DNA from: Sthenelais limicola
Lineage: Eukaryota > Annelida > Polychaeta > Phyllodocida > Sigalionidae
Direction of reading: 5' to 3'
Assembly (NCBI GenBank): GCA_942159475.1
Contig: OW804096.1
Location: forward strand, 136,533,791 to 136,597,790
Length of the DNA stretch: 64,000 bases
A program made the position numbers and the translations under genes. Shown here piece after piece: positions 1 to 11,476 of this stretch (position 1 is its first letter; every line of letters begins with the position of its first letter). The notes under the pieces were generated by a model. The model saw only the letters and a list, made by a program, of their open reading frames with translations. It searched no databases and was not told where the DNA came from.

Positions 1-315
1 ATTCTGTAAATTAAACACTTAAAAATGTAAATTTTGCTACTTGTTTTCTGTCAAACATCACATATAATAAGCAAGGAAATATAGCTTAGCAAGGAACATT
101 TTAAGTCAGGATTTGTTATGCAACAGGGCCCTGCATTCCACTGTCCGTTGGATCATTATCTAGTCTATAGCCTAGATAGTAATGGCCTCTTTCTGCTTCA
201 GCTGGGAGCTAGATTAGAGGGACTGGTATCAGGCCATTCACCCAATAGTATAAACAGACAAGTAGATTAGAGGTAAATGGTGTCAGTTCCCTTAAAGCAC
301 CACTCAGCTAAAATA

Positions 316-628
316 GGGTCAGATTTTCCGAAAATGTACAATTGGCAGCAGTAGGCCCTACACATTTAGTAAATTCAGCTAGATTATGCTGCAATTTGGT
401 CAATACTAGGTAGATACGAGTATATATATTCGGCATTGCGTTGATTCTAGCAATCTGTTTGGTTAGGTTGAACTGTATTTGAGCTTTATTTTGATATTTT
501 AAACTTGAATTTCGTCCGAAACTTGGTTTATTTGAGCGGCTTGGTGAAGATTTGATTTTGATTTGATTTGATTTGAACACATTCAGGAACATAGAAGGTG
601 GATTGTACATATGTTGGCAACTTCACCC
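316..628 (-). mobile_element. MITE-A copy (degraded, enlarged)
   Basis: Starts GGGTCAGATTTTC and ends with the variant terminus CAACTTCACCC. It has internal growth, including a TTTGA microsatellite near 548-572. Minus means the CACCTTCACC-proximal end is on the right. Confidence 0.75.
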
Positions 629-2234
629 GGAACATGTTCTACTTTTGTTTGATTCTTTTTCAACCCATCTGAAAGTAATTTAACCAATATTTTATTAACC
701 GGACTATTGAGGCTAAATTGACTCATTTTACCTTTTGAAGCCTCCTAGTTTGTGATGCAGGAGAGGCATATTGATAATAGTAGGATTTTGATGAACACTC
801 AAATGACTAATGTGGAATATGATCGGTTCTTTTACCAAGATTAAAAAGATAAAATCTTTAATAATGACAGCACTTTCCGGGCTTTTACTTCGGAAGCTCG
901 AACTAAGATTTCGTGTTTAAAATTGACCCATTTTCAGAGAAATGAATACGAACAAGTAGACAATGTGGCCTGTAATTCGAGAAATAGAAGGGGAGTTTTA
1001 TTCAAACTTAGAAGAGCCGAGAGAGAAGCAAGTTGCAGTTGATATCTTATTATTCTATTACTGTTTGGCTGTTTTAAAGTATTCATAACTTGTGGCAGCT
1101 TAATTCAATTAATTTCCGTTTCCAAGGGAAACGTTTTCATATTACAGTTACATGTAACCCATGGTCCAGTGACAATTATTGTCATGTATTGAAAAAATAT
1201 AATATCCTGACGCTTACTGATGTAGCACTTTTATTGGCGGTTATACGGTAATCATTCAGACAGTTGACAGTCTAATGATATAATCAGAGATTTGATCTTT
1301 TAAAGCCACACTATCCTGCCGATCTGTCCTGCTGATTTAACTGAGATTAACACTGCAATGATATCAGATGCAACATGGACGGGCTCACCGCCCCCACAGA
1401 TCAGATTCTAATCAATAATAGATGTTGTCTACTCAATAGCATCATTTACATGATAACTTGGTCGTGTATTATTGATATATTGTACTCGTGCTGATTAATG
1501 TACCTATAAGTAGAATCACAATGTTCGTCAGATATGTGAAGAAATGTATTTGCTGTACAAGCGGTGTTTTAGCGCTCAAATTTATTCTCTTATCCACACT
1601 ATGTTAATTGTGGATTTACGACATTCGAGGCTCTGCACAAAGTTATAAAAGGCTTTTCACTAGCTGCACGTACAGGGCTCTAACTTCCAGGGTGGCTTAC
1701 ATAGATCTCAAGTGAGGTTACGTGGATATTGATTTCCCCAATAATCTTTTTTCAAGGAAGTGATTTTGAAGCTATTTCAATGCTATTTGACATGCTTCAA
1801 CCCACTTATGGCACCTGGGCTTTACTGGGCTGATGCAATGTCACCCAGCCTGAATTATATAAAATTATATAATTAGTAGAATGAGCAGACTTGTGAGGTG
1901 TAGCTTTATGCACCTTATTTTACGACAACGCTTGAAAACGTTCATGATGAACAATTGCGTCTTTTGTACCACCATTAAATATATCATAAGCCTTTAAATG
2001 AAACTTTAACAAAAAGGAAATATTCTTTCTTGGTGACATCTACTCCGGGGCCAGAAACATTATTAGCGCAGTAGGCGTCCAATCATTGAAATACCGTTAT
2101 TATCTGGTCTGAGAGGCTCTAAGCCTAGACTGGATATTCGAGGGGCTGGGATTGAACAGACTGCACAAAACATTAGCTAGATTTAAATTTTCTGGGGAAA
2201 TTAGCTGGTCATGCAACTTTAAGTTTATAAATTG
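629..2234. other. AT-rich sequence without recognisable features
   Basis: No ORF, repeat or motif cluster identified. 1-315 is likewise featureless. Confidence 0.6.
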
Positions 2235-2469
2235 GGGTAAGATTTTCAGAAAACTTACAATTGGCAGATGTACACATTAAGGAAATTCTGCTAAATTTGG
2301 CTGAAAATTGATGAATAATGGGTATATTTGAGTATATTTGGTATCACATTGATTTAAAGTACCTGTTTAGTTGTGCTAAACTGCATCTTTGAAGCTCATT
2401 TCCGCCTTAAATGGGGGTGTTTTAAGAGGATTGATAAAGGTGAATTGTACATTTCCTGAAAATCTGACC
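2235..2469 (-). mobile_element. MITE-A copy, subfamily II
   Basis: Both MITE-A termini are present but mutated (GGGTAAGATTTTCAG and AATCTGACC). The interior has the subfamily II tract with ATTTTGAAGCTCATTT-type homology. Confidence 0.75.
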
Positions 2470-2617
2470 TGGTTACCTGTTCGTTGTTGTGTACCTAAGG
2501 GATTTGTAGCACAACACTGCTATCTCTGCATAACATATGTTCTGCGTTACTATGTTAGGTTTAGCACTATATCTATTAATGGCTATAAAAACAACTAGAC
2601 AAAATCATCCACAATAC

Positions 2618-2750
2618 AGCCTTGAAATTTGGTACATATAGGCAGCGTTAGACACCCCAAAAGAAAACATTCTGATCTAGGGTTCCTGTGAAAATTATTT
2701 TGAAAATTATCATTTTTTGTGTGACTTGTGACTCATTTTCCTTAGCACAT
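2618..2750 (+). mobile_element. MITE-C right-end fragment
   Basis: Ends in GTGACTTGTGACTCATTTTCC. Plus orientation means the TGATATCATCATATTTG side is on the left. Confidence 0.7.
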
Positions 2751-2822
2751 AACAAATAGTTTTAGAGTAGATGTTGTAATAACTGATATGCAGAGGGATA
2801 ATATGGCTGGTGATGATATGTG

Positions 2823-2853
2823 ATGTGTTACAGGAAAATGAGTCATAAGTCAC
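2823..2853 (+). mobile_element. MITE-C terminal fragment
   Basis: Only GATGTGTTACAGGAAAATGA and ~12 further bases of the TIR. Confidence 0.6.
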
Positions 2854-2900
2854 CTATCACTCACCTTGCTGTGATTAACCAGGTATAATATACTATGGGC

Positions 2901-3030
2901 AATAGGGGAGTTGCATAGCCGCCATTTGGAATCCTGATTCGCATGGAATTATGGGACTAATGGTACAGTATAAAATCTATAGAAATCATGCCATGTTCAG
3001 CATGGAGTATTTATCAATGTTCTAACATTT
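2901..3030 (-). mobile_element. MITE-B partial copy
   Basis: Starts AATAGGGGAGTTGCATAGCC and continues to the ATGCCATGTTCAGCATGG segment, then stops. Plus orientation is defined as the CACTGCGCATG-side end on the left. Confidence 0.8.
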
Positions 3031-3061
3031 TTCATAACATTATTTGTACACGGTGCATGCA

Positions 3062-3668
3062 TTTTTCTTAACATAAAAATATCAAACACAAAATATAGAA
3101 ACACTGCTTAGATGTCCTTAATGTTTACCATCATTGGAATCAGCTTCATTTCATCTTTTTTAAAAATTTGATCTCAAATTTTAAAAAAAACAACAAAAAC
3201 AAATAAATCTCAAAATCTATTGTTTTCGTGACTTAAGCCGGCGCCACACTAGCCAAAATAAGCTGGCGATAGGCTTCACAACAGGCTCTCACGATAGGCC
3301 TGGCCATTGCAGAAGCCTATCGGGAAGGCCTGTTGCAAACGTCGCCACACCTCTGCAATAGAGCCTTGCAATTAATCCCAATAGCATGGTGATGTCCGCG
3401 ATGCGATGTTTATCGCCAACAAATGTAAAACATGTCTAATATTTCTGCGATAGACGACGATGCATTTCTTATCGTGAGGCCTGTTGCGAAGCCTATTGCA
3501 GAGCCTGTTGCAAAGGGGCCCACACGTCTGCGATACACTGCACTCCAAGATCGAATATTTTCATTTCTATTGCAGAGGCCTGCTGCAAAGCTTATTGCGA
3601 GGCTTATCGCGGCTAGTGTGCTCCCGCCTTTTTTAAGCTTGTGACTCATTTTCCTGTAACACATAACA
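3062..3668 (-). mobile_element. MITE-C partial copy split by MITE-D
   Basis: The right half of a minus MITE-C (CATTGGAATCAGCTTCAT) runs to 3236. MITE-D intervenes, and the terminal TIR resumes at ~3638 with TTGTGACTCATTTTCCTG. Confidence 0.75.
3237..3628. mobile_element. MITE-D, foldback element nested in MITE-C
   Basis: The left end GGCGCCACACTAGCC and right end GGCTAGTGTGCTCCCGCC are inverted copies. The interior (AGGCTTCACAACAGGCTC against its complement near 3480-3520) is also imperfectly palindromic. TTAA flanks both sides, compatible with a 3-bp TTA/TAA target duplication as in PIF/Harbinger elements; that assignment is inference. Confidence 0.75.
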
Positions 3669-3853
3669 AATAGTTTAGAGTATAGTGACTGATATGCAGG
3701 GCGATAAGGTGGCTGGTGTAAATCATGGTGACGTCTGTCTGGTATACTATGTAACTGATACCCACCTGCCATTACTCCAGGTGATAAGCCGACTCTACCA
3801 CCTCATACCTATCACTCACCTTGCTTGATTAACCAGGTATAATAATACTATAT

Positions 3854-4089
3854 GGGTGAAGTCACCAGAAAATGTACAATTCACCTTCACCAATCTTCTC
3901 AAATAACCTAAATTTCAGACAAAGAAATAAAGTTCAAAATACAGTCCAACCTAACCAAACAGATTGCTAGATCAATGCAATGCCGAATATACTCGAATTT
4001 ACCTAGTATTGACCAAATTGCAGCCTAATTTAGCAGAATTTACTAAATATGTACGGCTCCCAATTGTACATTTTCTGAAAATCTGACCC
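3854..4089 (+). mobile_element. MITE-A copy, subfamily I, mixed termini
   Basis: Full length. The left end has the variant form GGGTGAAGTCACCAG and the right end the standard CTGAAAATCTGACCC. The interior is subfamily I (AACCTAACCAAACAGATTG). Confidence 0.9.
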
Positions 4090-4116
4090 AAATAGGCAAT
4101 TACGTATGGAATATAC

Positions 4117-4450
4117 GTGATGTGTTATAGGAAAACGAGTCACAAGTCGCAAAAATGATATTTTTCAAAGTGATTTTGTCACAAGATATTTATTGAAATG
4201 CTCTGATAGTTAGGAAGTTTAGCCCTTAGTCATATTAATCTATGCACCGAATTCCAGGACTTTTATTTATTAAAGATATCCTTGCGTTCATTTTTATGTT
4301 TGAAATAATTCAAAATAATACACTGTCACGAAATTTGGTACATGTATACAACTTAAAGTGCTAAAAACCCCATTAGAAACCATTCCTACAAAGATATTTT
4401 GTGAATAAAACGCTTAGAAAAATATCAATTTTGTGATTTGTGACTCACTT
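4117..4450. mobile_element. MITE-C foldback form
   Basis: Both halves derive from the same MITE-C arm in opposite orientation. The first ~150 bp (CGCAAAAATGATATTTTTCA ...) are the reverse complement of the last ~150 bp (... AATATCAATTTTGTGATTTG). Confidence 0.75.
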
Positions 4451-4488
4451 ATAATTATGGCTACGTATATAGTCATTGTATGCCATAT

Positions 4489-4723
4489 GGGTCAGTTTTT
4501 CAGAAAATGTACTATTGGCCTTCAACAATCCCATCAAATAAACCAAATTTAAGACGAAAATCAGGTTCAAAATACAGTTCAACATAACCAGACAGATTTA
4601 TCGAATGAATACAATACAGAATACACTCAGATATACCTAGTTCTAATCAATTTTCAGTCTAATTTATCAGAATTTGATAGATGTGTAGAAACGTAGATTG
4701 TGCATTTTCTGAAAATCTCATCC
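4489..4723 (+). mobile_element. MITE-A copy, subfamily III
   Basis: Full length. The interior carries the rarer subfamily III tract (ACCAGACAGATTTATCGAAT), shared with the copy at 57204. Confidence 0.85.
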
Positions 4724-5284
4724 ATGGATATGGAGGAGGTTGACCTGTAGGTTAGAGAGAGGAAATTCCATGCATAGATGTGTGTCAAAGATCATTACTA
4801 TATAGCTGGCGTATTGGGTCCTGCGGGTATTGGGGGAATGTGGGCATTACAGACCCACCACTCTCTGTGTGTGTTAGCACTAATGGTAATACGGGGAAGC
4901 AGGCACTATATATAGAAACACTTACTATTATAGTAGATAGTAGATTTACTCATGTGTCACACTGGATTAACAACCAAGTCAACCAACAGAAAACCTTACA
5001 CAATATTACAGGTCAAGCTAGTAGTTTAATTTTTTTTTAAATATCCTTATTGGCCAATTACATTAATAATCTTTAATCTCATAATCACAATCAAATACGC
5101 ATTGCAGTCCACGCAGCTATATTTCATGTGTTGCCCGTGCAAAAGTAGTTATATAAGAAAATATAAGGATGGTATATGATTAAGAGAAAAATCAAATTAG
5201 CTCTTATGTTTCCAATACACGGCTTATCTTTACAAATAGATAATATCTACGAATGTCAAATACAGCTTCCAAGCATCAATACAT

Positions 5285-5525
5285 GGGTCAGATTTTCGGA
5301 AAATGTACAATTCGCCTTCACCAATCCTCTCAAATAACTCACATTTAAGACATAAATGACCTTCAAAACGCAGTTTAACATAACAAAACTGATACTTTAA
5401 ATCAATGCGATACCAAATATACCCAGATATACCCGGTATTCATCATCATTTTTCAGCCAAATTTAGCAGAATTTACTAAATGTGTAGATCTGCCAATAAT
5501 TGTACATTTTCTGAAAATCTGACCC
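5285..5525 (+). mobile_element. MITE-A copy, subfamily II, ACAT target duplication
   Basis: Both standard TIRs are present, flanked by ACAT on each side. It is a clean 4-bp target site duplication. Confidence 0.9.
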
Positions 5526-5904
5526 ACATATGAATCGCTCAAGTCATTATATGATACTCTATTCTGACAATTAATATAATTATGATTAGGTTGGACGGTA
5601 TTAAGTAACGTTACGTAACACTTATATCATAACATATACAAGCCTTCTGCTACACATTTATTCTTCACATTTTAGAGATTGGTTCATTTTTAGTTGATTT
5701 AGGCCCAAAATCCTCATTCGAGAGACTTAAAAAAAATCCAAAATCGAGCTTTGGAGATTATTCATTCTGTGAGAAATAAAAAAATAGAGTTGGTTTGCCT
5801 ACACAATTGCTAGACTTCTTTCTTTGAGACTTCGGTGGGAGGTCCCTTTATTAATTCTTCACCATAAAACTAGTACGATAGGGAATTTGAAGAAGAATTT
5901 TAAT

Positions 5905-6310
5905 CTAAGAAGGGATGGGATGGCAGGAGGAAAAGTCTGGAGGTTTTCTGGAAAAAGGATCAAATTAATAGATCTGGTTTAGGTAAAGTTGCGAGGACCT
6001 GGAATGGCCTGACTCTAGAGTTAAGAGAGATTCTGGACACAGGTTCTTTCAGGTTTCGCATTAAATACCCTTTCTGACTTACCCCTTTTTAAAATTGTTT
6101 AAAACCTACTGCAAGGCTACATAGCCCCCACAATAGATGTGGTAACATGATATGTTAATTTAGATTTATTTTATATGTATTTCTCTTGTATGTATTATAG
6201 AAACACTTATGTTCTTGTAGTGAAGTAGAGGGTTCTGTCGGAAGAGCTGTCAAGGCAGAGATATGTGATCCGTTTTTCCGAGTAAAAAAAATGGAAAAAT
6301 AAAGATTCAA
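5905..6310 (+). pseudogene. Decayed LINE-type ORF2 C-terminus and 3' UTR fragment
   Basis: From 5905 to 6076 one frame reads a basic stretch, then GKVARTWNGLTLELREIL, then SFRFRIKY and a stop. This resembles the RxWNSLPLELR...FKxxLK tail found at the C-terminus of several retroelement polyproteins (CR1/L2-like and others). The frame is closed by a TAA just upstream, so only a 5'-truncated relic remains. AT-rich sequence with AATAAA-like strings near 6295 follows. The family cannot be named from so short a piece. Confidence 0.4.
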
Positions 6311-6652
6311 TATATATATAAATCATCTTATATTGAGAGGTTTGTAAGGGAGGGCTGAATACATTAGATAAACTCGATTTTTGAAATGTTTTGTCCCATG
6401 ATTGAGCTTTTATGACATTTTCTCCTGCAAGTATGGATCGTTTCAACAGGCTGTCCCGTAGTCATAGTATACTGATGTCAAACCGTAGATGGGATTCATG
6501 AGAAATTGGTTAGATAATTCTTGGATTAAACCGGTTATCTTGTATGAGCACGTTAGCGCCTTTTCTTTTTCTTTTTCTTGTGTAAAGTATTCATGAATGT
6601 TTTTAGCCATTCACTAGGTGAACTGACGCATATATATGGCGATAATATAACT

Positions 6653-7146
6653 TAGAGTGAATGCTATGATAGAGTGAATGCTATGATAGAGTGAATACTA
6701 TATGGTAGAGTGAATGCTATGATAGAGTGAATACTATGATAGAGTGAATGCTATGATAGAGTGAATACTATGATAGAGTGAATACTATGATAGAGTGAAT
6801 GCTATGATAGAGTGAATACTATGATAGAGTGAATGCTATGATAGAGTGAATACTATGGTAGAGTGAATGCTATGATAGAGTGAATGCTATGATAGAGTGA
6901 ATGCTATGATAGAGTGAATGCTATGATAGAGTGAATGCTATGATAGAGTGAATGCTATGATAGAGTGAATACTATGATAGAGTGAATGCTATGATAGAGT
7001 GAATACTATGGTAGAGTGAATGCTATGATAGAGTGAATGCTATGATAGAGTGAATGCTATGATAGAGTGAATGCTATGATTGAGTGAATGCTATGATAGA
7101 GTGAATGCTATGACAGAGTGAATGCTATGATAGAGTGAATACTACG
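6653..7146 (+). repeat. 17-bp minisatellite, ~29 units
   Basis: The unit is GATAGAGTGAATGCTAT, with a frequent GAATACTAT variant and occasional GGTAG or GACAG units. Confidence 0.95.
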
Positions 7147-7261
7147 CTATATTGCCTCTACCTCTAACAACAAGCACAGAGAGGGGGACCAGTGCACCAG
7201 TCCACCTGTCAACCCATATATATCTCTCATTACCACCACTACATCAGCCTAATTACTGATC

Positions 7262-7770
7262 ACCCTGGGGGGGGGGGGGGAGGGGAGGGGGAGGGGGTAT
7301 GTACTCCCCTATAGCATGAGAAGGATGAGAAGGGAGGAGTGCGAGAGGTAGAGGGACAAGGGAGGAGATGGATGCGGACGAGGTGGAGGTAAAGGAAGAG
7401 GACAAGGGGGGGGGGGGAGATTGGTTGCATGCTTTACGCCTTTATCAACACATTGAAGGTTATATCAAGGGCGGGAGAGCTGAGAGGGGGGCAGTTTATG
7501 ATCATACCCAGGAAATAGTGATAGAGAAGAAGGGAGAAAGAGACAGGGAAAAAGAGACAGAAAGGCACTTTAAGGTCTTACCCAGGACCATACGAAGAGG
7601 GGGGTAAAAAAGAGGGGGGCAGGAGGAGGAAGGGGTAGAGGAGAAGGGGAAGGAAGAGGAGGAAGAGGAAGGGGAGGACAAGGAGGAGGAACGGTTTGAA
7701 GAGGAGGAGGAAAAGGATAAGAGGAGAAGGAACAGGGGTATAAAAAGAGGTGGTGAAGAGGAGAAGGAAG
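7262..7770 (+). repeat. G-run and GA-rich purine tract
   Basis: Runs of up to 14 G at ~7267-7281, then long GA-rich sequence to 7770. The open frame at 7368-7607 is compositional. Positions ~7424-7545 match, in reverse complement, the 75-bp repeat at 30240-30530. Confidence 0.85.
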
Positions 7771-7771
7771 A

Positions 7772-7850
7772 AGTCTAATTTCAGTCTAATTTAGCAGAAT
7801 TTACTAAATGTGTAGATCTGCCAATTGTGCATTTTCTGAAGATCTGACCC
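7772..7850 (+). mobile_element. MITE-A fragment (right half)
   Basis: Only the segment from TAGCAGAATTTACTAAATG to GATCTGACCC remains, fused on its left to a GA-rich tract. Confidence 0.75.
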
Positions 7851-8303
7851 ATATATTGTCTTAGATGGATGGGTGCACGGGAGCGGGGTATATTATAAAG
7901 CTCTGCAGCTATAGCACCAGTACTCTGCGGGGGGTGGGGGTTGGCGGCGGGGGGGGGGGGGGGTATATAATTATAATTATAGTCTACACCTGCCTGGTTT
8001 GGTGTCACCTTGGTATTTCAGGTGGTTACTGGATGTGAAGCTCTTATGAGGGCTTCACTGAAACATACCCAGTCTAGGCCCAAAGATGAGAGAGTCCCTT
8101 CAAATGAAGGAAAAGCCTCTTGCCTCAAACCGCAAAGAGCCATCATAATTCCATTAAGATCTCAAAATTTCCTTATATTCCCATTAAAACGCCGAGTCCT
8201 AGGCCAGGAAACCGATTAGGGAGGTAGGCTGACATCCCATCCTTATCTGATCTGAGGGTTTGGGCCTATAGTGTACCTGTTGTTGTTGTTGTTGTTCTTG
8301 TAG
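7851..8303. other. Unassigned sequence with a 14-G run
   Basis: G-rich ~7928-7963 and GTT repeats at 8279-8297; the 69-codon frame at 8010-8219 has no recognisable domain. Confidence 0.5.
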
Positions 8304-8688
8304 GGATGGTTTTTGTTACAGGAAAATGGATTTTGAGATTTCATCATATTTGAAAGGATTAGATCTACAGATTGCAAACATTAGTACTTCCATATTTTAG
8401 GTTTGATATTTGTATTCTTGAAAAAGAAATGTTAGCAATATTTCTGGGTGGACAATTAATTAAAGTAAACTAGCTAAATATACTCTATAGAATGACCATA
8501 TAAATACATGGATATATTGAATACATATATATATATATGCTTGAAATCTGGTATATATATTCATACGTGTGAAATGGCTAGATACCCCAAAAGTAAGAAT
8601 AGTACAAGAAATATATCTTGGGAATAAATTTACTTTGAAAAATATCAATTTTGCGATTTGTGACTCATCTTCCTGGAAAAAACATCAC
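8304..8688 (+). mobile_element. MITE-C copy, near full length
   Basis: The left TIR is decayed (GTTACAGGAAAATG) and the right TIR ends AACATCAC. The interior is collinear with the copy at 18100. Confidence 0.85.
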
Positions 8689-8836
8689 ATACTTGGACAA
8701 ACATTTTATATAAAATAATAAGAATTGTTCCTGAAGCAATAACTCTTCAAGGATTAGAACTGGATCTTTCCTTAATCCAATAATAGTTGTACATTCTAGG
8801 AGAATGGCAGTGGGGATGGTGGGGATGTGTGTAAAT

Positions 8837-9071
8837 GGGTCAGATTTTCAGAAAACGTACAATTCGCCTTCACCAATCCTCTCAAATAACCCACATTAAA
8901 GACAAAAATCAGCTTTAAAATACAGTTTAACATAACAGAATTGATAATTTCAATCAATGCGATACCAAATATACTCAGATATACCCGGTATTCATCATTG
9001 TTCAGCCTAATTTAGCAGAATTGTCTAAATGTGTAGAGCTGCCAATTGTGCATTTTCTGAAGATCTGACCC
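8837..9071 (+). mobile_element. MITE-A copy, subfamily II, AAAT target duplication
   Basis: Full length with standard termini. AAAT flanks both ends, which supports 4-bp rather than TA target duplication. Confidence 0.92.
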
Positions 9072-9239
9072 AAATGCCAGGTTTAATGCTGTTATTAGGT
9101 AGTAATATGAGCTGACATTCTAGCAGCCATACCTCAGGCCAGAGGACAGTGACCTTTGCAGTTGTTGCACCTACTGCCTCGTGTACGGCCTCGTGCTCTA
9201 TTTGAGAACATTTTGTATTATTTCATGGATAGAATATAA

Positions 9240-9473
9240 GGGACAGGTTTTCAGAAAATGTACAATTCAACTTCGCTATCCTCTCAAATAACCCACATTT
9301 CCGACGAAAATAAAGTTCAAAATTCAGTTCAGCCTAACCAAACTGATTGCTAGAATCAATGCAATGCCGAATGTACTCGAATTTACCTAGTATTGGTCAA
9401 ATTGCAGCCTGATTCAGCAGAATTTAATAAATGCGTACAGCTGCCAATTGTACATTTTCTGAAAATCTGACCC
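9240..9473 (+). mobile_element. MITE-A copy, subfamily I
   Basis: Full length; the left terminus is mutated to GGGACAGGTTTTCAG, the right is standard. Confidence 0.88.
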
Positions 9474-9494
9474 ATATGTATATGGTCTACTGAT

Positions 9495-9870
9495 GACTTG
9501 ATTGAAGAGCAGGGGAAGAGAGAGGAGAGAGTGGGAGTAAGAGAGAGGGAGAGGGAGGGGGAGACAGAGGGAGCTACAGAGAAGGGGGAGAGAGAGAGAC
9601 AGAGGAGGAGACATATGGAGAGAGGAAGACGGAGAGGGAGGGAAGGGAGAGGGGAGAGAATGGGAGGGAGAGACAGAGAGCGGGGACAAACAGGGAGCGA
9701 CAGAGATAAAGAGGGAAGCAGAGACAGAAAGCGGGGAGAGACAGGGAGAGAGGGAAAGACAGAGATAGAGGGAGAGAGTGAGGGAGTGGCACAGAGAGAC
9801 AGAGGGAGGAATAGCTAGTAGACAGAGAGGCATAGAGAGAAGGAGATAGAGTGAGGAAGGTAAATAAAAA
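9495..9870 (+). repeat. Polypurine (GA-rich) tract
   Basis: Nearly uninterrupted G/A on the plus strand, with GAGACAGAG-type words. Confidence 0.9.
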
Positions 9871-9873
9871 AAA

Positions 9874-10692
9874 CTTAAAAAAAAGGTTTTATTTAACATA
9901 GCCTGCCATCGAGGCCCTTACACTCAACAAGTGAGTCGTGTCCCTTATATTTTGTATTCTTTTGCGTTTTATTTAAACAAATCTATGAAAAATATGACAA
10001 CAATAAACACTTTTTGTACCTATGAACCTAAGCTTCAGAATCTAACCCCCTTAACAATGCAAACCAGAAATTCGTTAAATAAAAACAAAAACCTAAACTA
10101 CCAATATTCATCCACAAACCCTGCCATGTACAATCACTAACAGCCAGCGATTTACACAGACGCTTTACGTTACGGCTTAACGTAATTGACGTTAGGTTGA
10201 TTGATCGTCTGCAGGCCCATGCTAAGCCACGTTAAGACTTAAGGGGTTACGGCTCGTTAATTACGCCAACCAATTAAGACTCGGCCATTATCTGGTCTCT
10301 TCCATGCTGGTGTGGTTTCCCCCCTCATCCTCCTGTTACTTAACCTTATTCCTTATATCAACTCATGCAGGGTATTAACAATAGGGCATTTGTATGTCCG
10401 CCATCTTGAATCTTCATTGATTAATCAGACTACACGTCCATTTATAATAATTTGACTGTTATTGACAAGAGAAACCTACTTTTATTTCTGAGAATCACTA
10501 GTAAGAAAAGAAATACACCGCTTGTTATCATTATAAGTATATATAATTAAAATTCAATTAAAGATAACAGTGTACCACCTTCATCCTGTGGAATTGTTCA
10601 CTGCAAAACTATAATGTAACAACAACAGAAAGTTAGCAATCCTCCCTTTCCTTGAGACATGTTTTCTGAGTTTCTAATCTAATCTTGATTCC
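9874..10692. other. AT-rich unassigned sequence with a small inverted repeat
   Basis: TTACGTTA (10165-10172) and TTAACGTAA (10177-10185) form a short hairpin. ACGTTA-type words recur to 10260. Otherwise featureless. Confidence 0.5.
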
Positions 10693-10892
10693 NNNNNNNN
10701 NNNNNNNNNNNNNNNNNNNNNNNNNNNNNNNNNNNNNNNNNNNNNNNNNNNNNNNNNNNNNNNNNNNNNNNNNNNNNNNNNNNNNNNNNNNNNNNNNNNN
10801 NNNNNNNNNNNNNNNNNNNNNNNNNNNNNNNNNNNNNNNNNNNNNNNNNNNNNNNNNNNNNNNNNNNNNNNNNNNNNNNNNNNNNNNNNNNN
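10693..10892. other. Assembly gap of 200 N
   Basis: Exactly 200 N. The right edge lies inside a MITE-A. Confidence 0.99.
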
Positions 10893-10985
10893 TTGTATGA
10901 ATTTTGAACCTGATTTTCGTCTTAAATTTGGATTATTTGAGGGGATTGGTGAAGACGAATTGTACATTTTCTGAAAACTTGACCC
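10893..10985 (-). mobile_element. MITE-A, cut by assembly gap
   Basis: The CACCTTCACC-side end emerges directly from the 200-N gap and ends CTGAAAACTTGACCC. The other end is lost in the gap. Confidence 0.85.
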
Positions 10986-11243
10986 ATAAGGCCAGATAAC
11001 AACATGCCATACCAGTATAGGACCGACTAATACATCAGTAAGCTAAATGTTAATGATGAAAATTAAAAATAAAGTGTAGATAAATAACCTCAAAAGACAG
11101 ATCTTCATGTAAAAATAAAGCGATTTTTCTAGCGATTATCTCTAAAAGTATTTCAAAGACCAAATAAAAACCACTTTCTAAATCAAATTAGTTAAAGAAA
11201 AATACAAAAGAATACCAATATCAGGCCACTAATTATGTATAAT

Positions 11244-11476
11244 GGTCAGATTTTCAGAAAATGTATAATTCACCTTCATCAATCCTCTCAAATAACCCAA
11301 ATTTCAGACAAAAATAAAGTTCAAAATACAGTTCAACCTAACCAAACCGATTGCTAGAATCAATGCAATGCCGAATATACTCCAATTTACCAAGCATTGA
11401 CCAAATTACAGCCTAATTTAGCAGAATTTACTAAATGTGTACAGCTGCCAATTGTAATTTTCTGAAAATCTTACCC
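11244..11476 (+). mobile_element. MITE-A copy, subfamily I
   Basis: Near full length; the terminal G run is reduced to GG and the right end reads AATCTTACCC. Confidence 0.88.

Larger units (their letters stand above)
2730..3858. repeat. Direct duplication flanking a MITE cluster
   Basis: CATAACAAATAGTTT and GATATGCAGNG...GGTGGCTGGTG occur at ~2750-2813 and ~3660-3720. CCTATCACTCACCTTGCT plus GATTAACCAGGTATAAT occur at ~2855-2893 and ~3808-3845. Between the arms lie MITE-B, MITE-C and MITE-D pieces. Confidence 0.65.

Noticed and set aside
3432..3772. Coding frames of 70 and 120 codons in MITE-D
   Set aside because: They lie within an imperfect palindrome with AGGCCTGTTGC-type repetition.
6653..7146. 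CRISPR array
   Set aside because: Units are contiguous with no unique spacers, in a eukaryotic context; the same applies to 18850-19445 and 22740-23580.
10674..10967. Open frames across the N gaps (also 60457-60827)
   Set aside because: Openness is produced by N codons.
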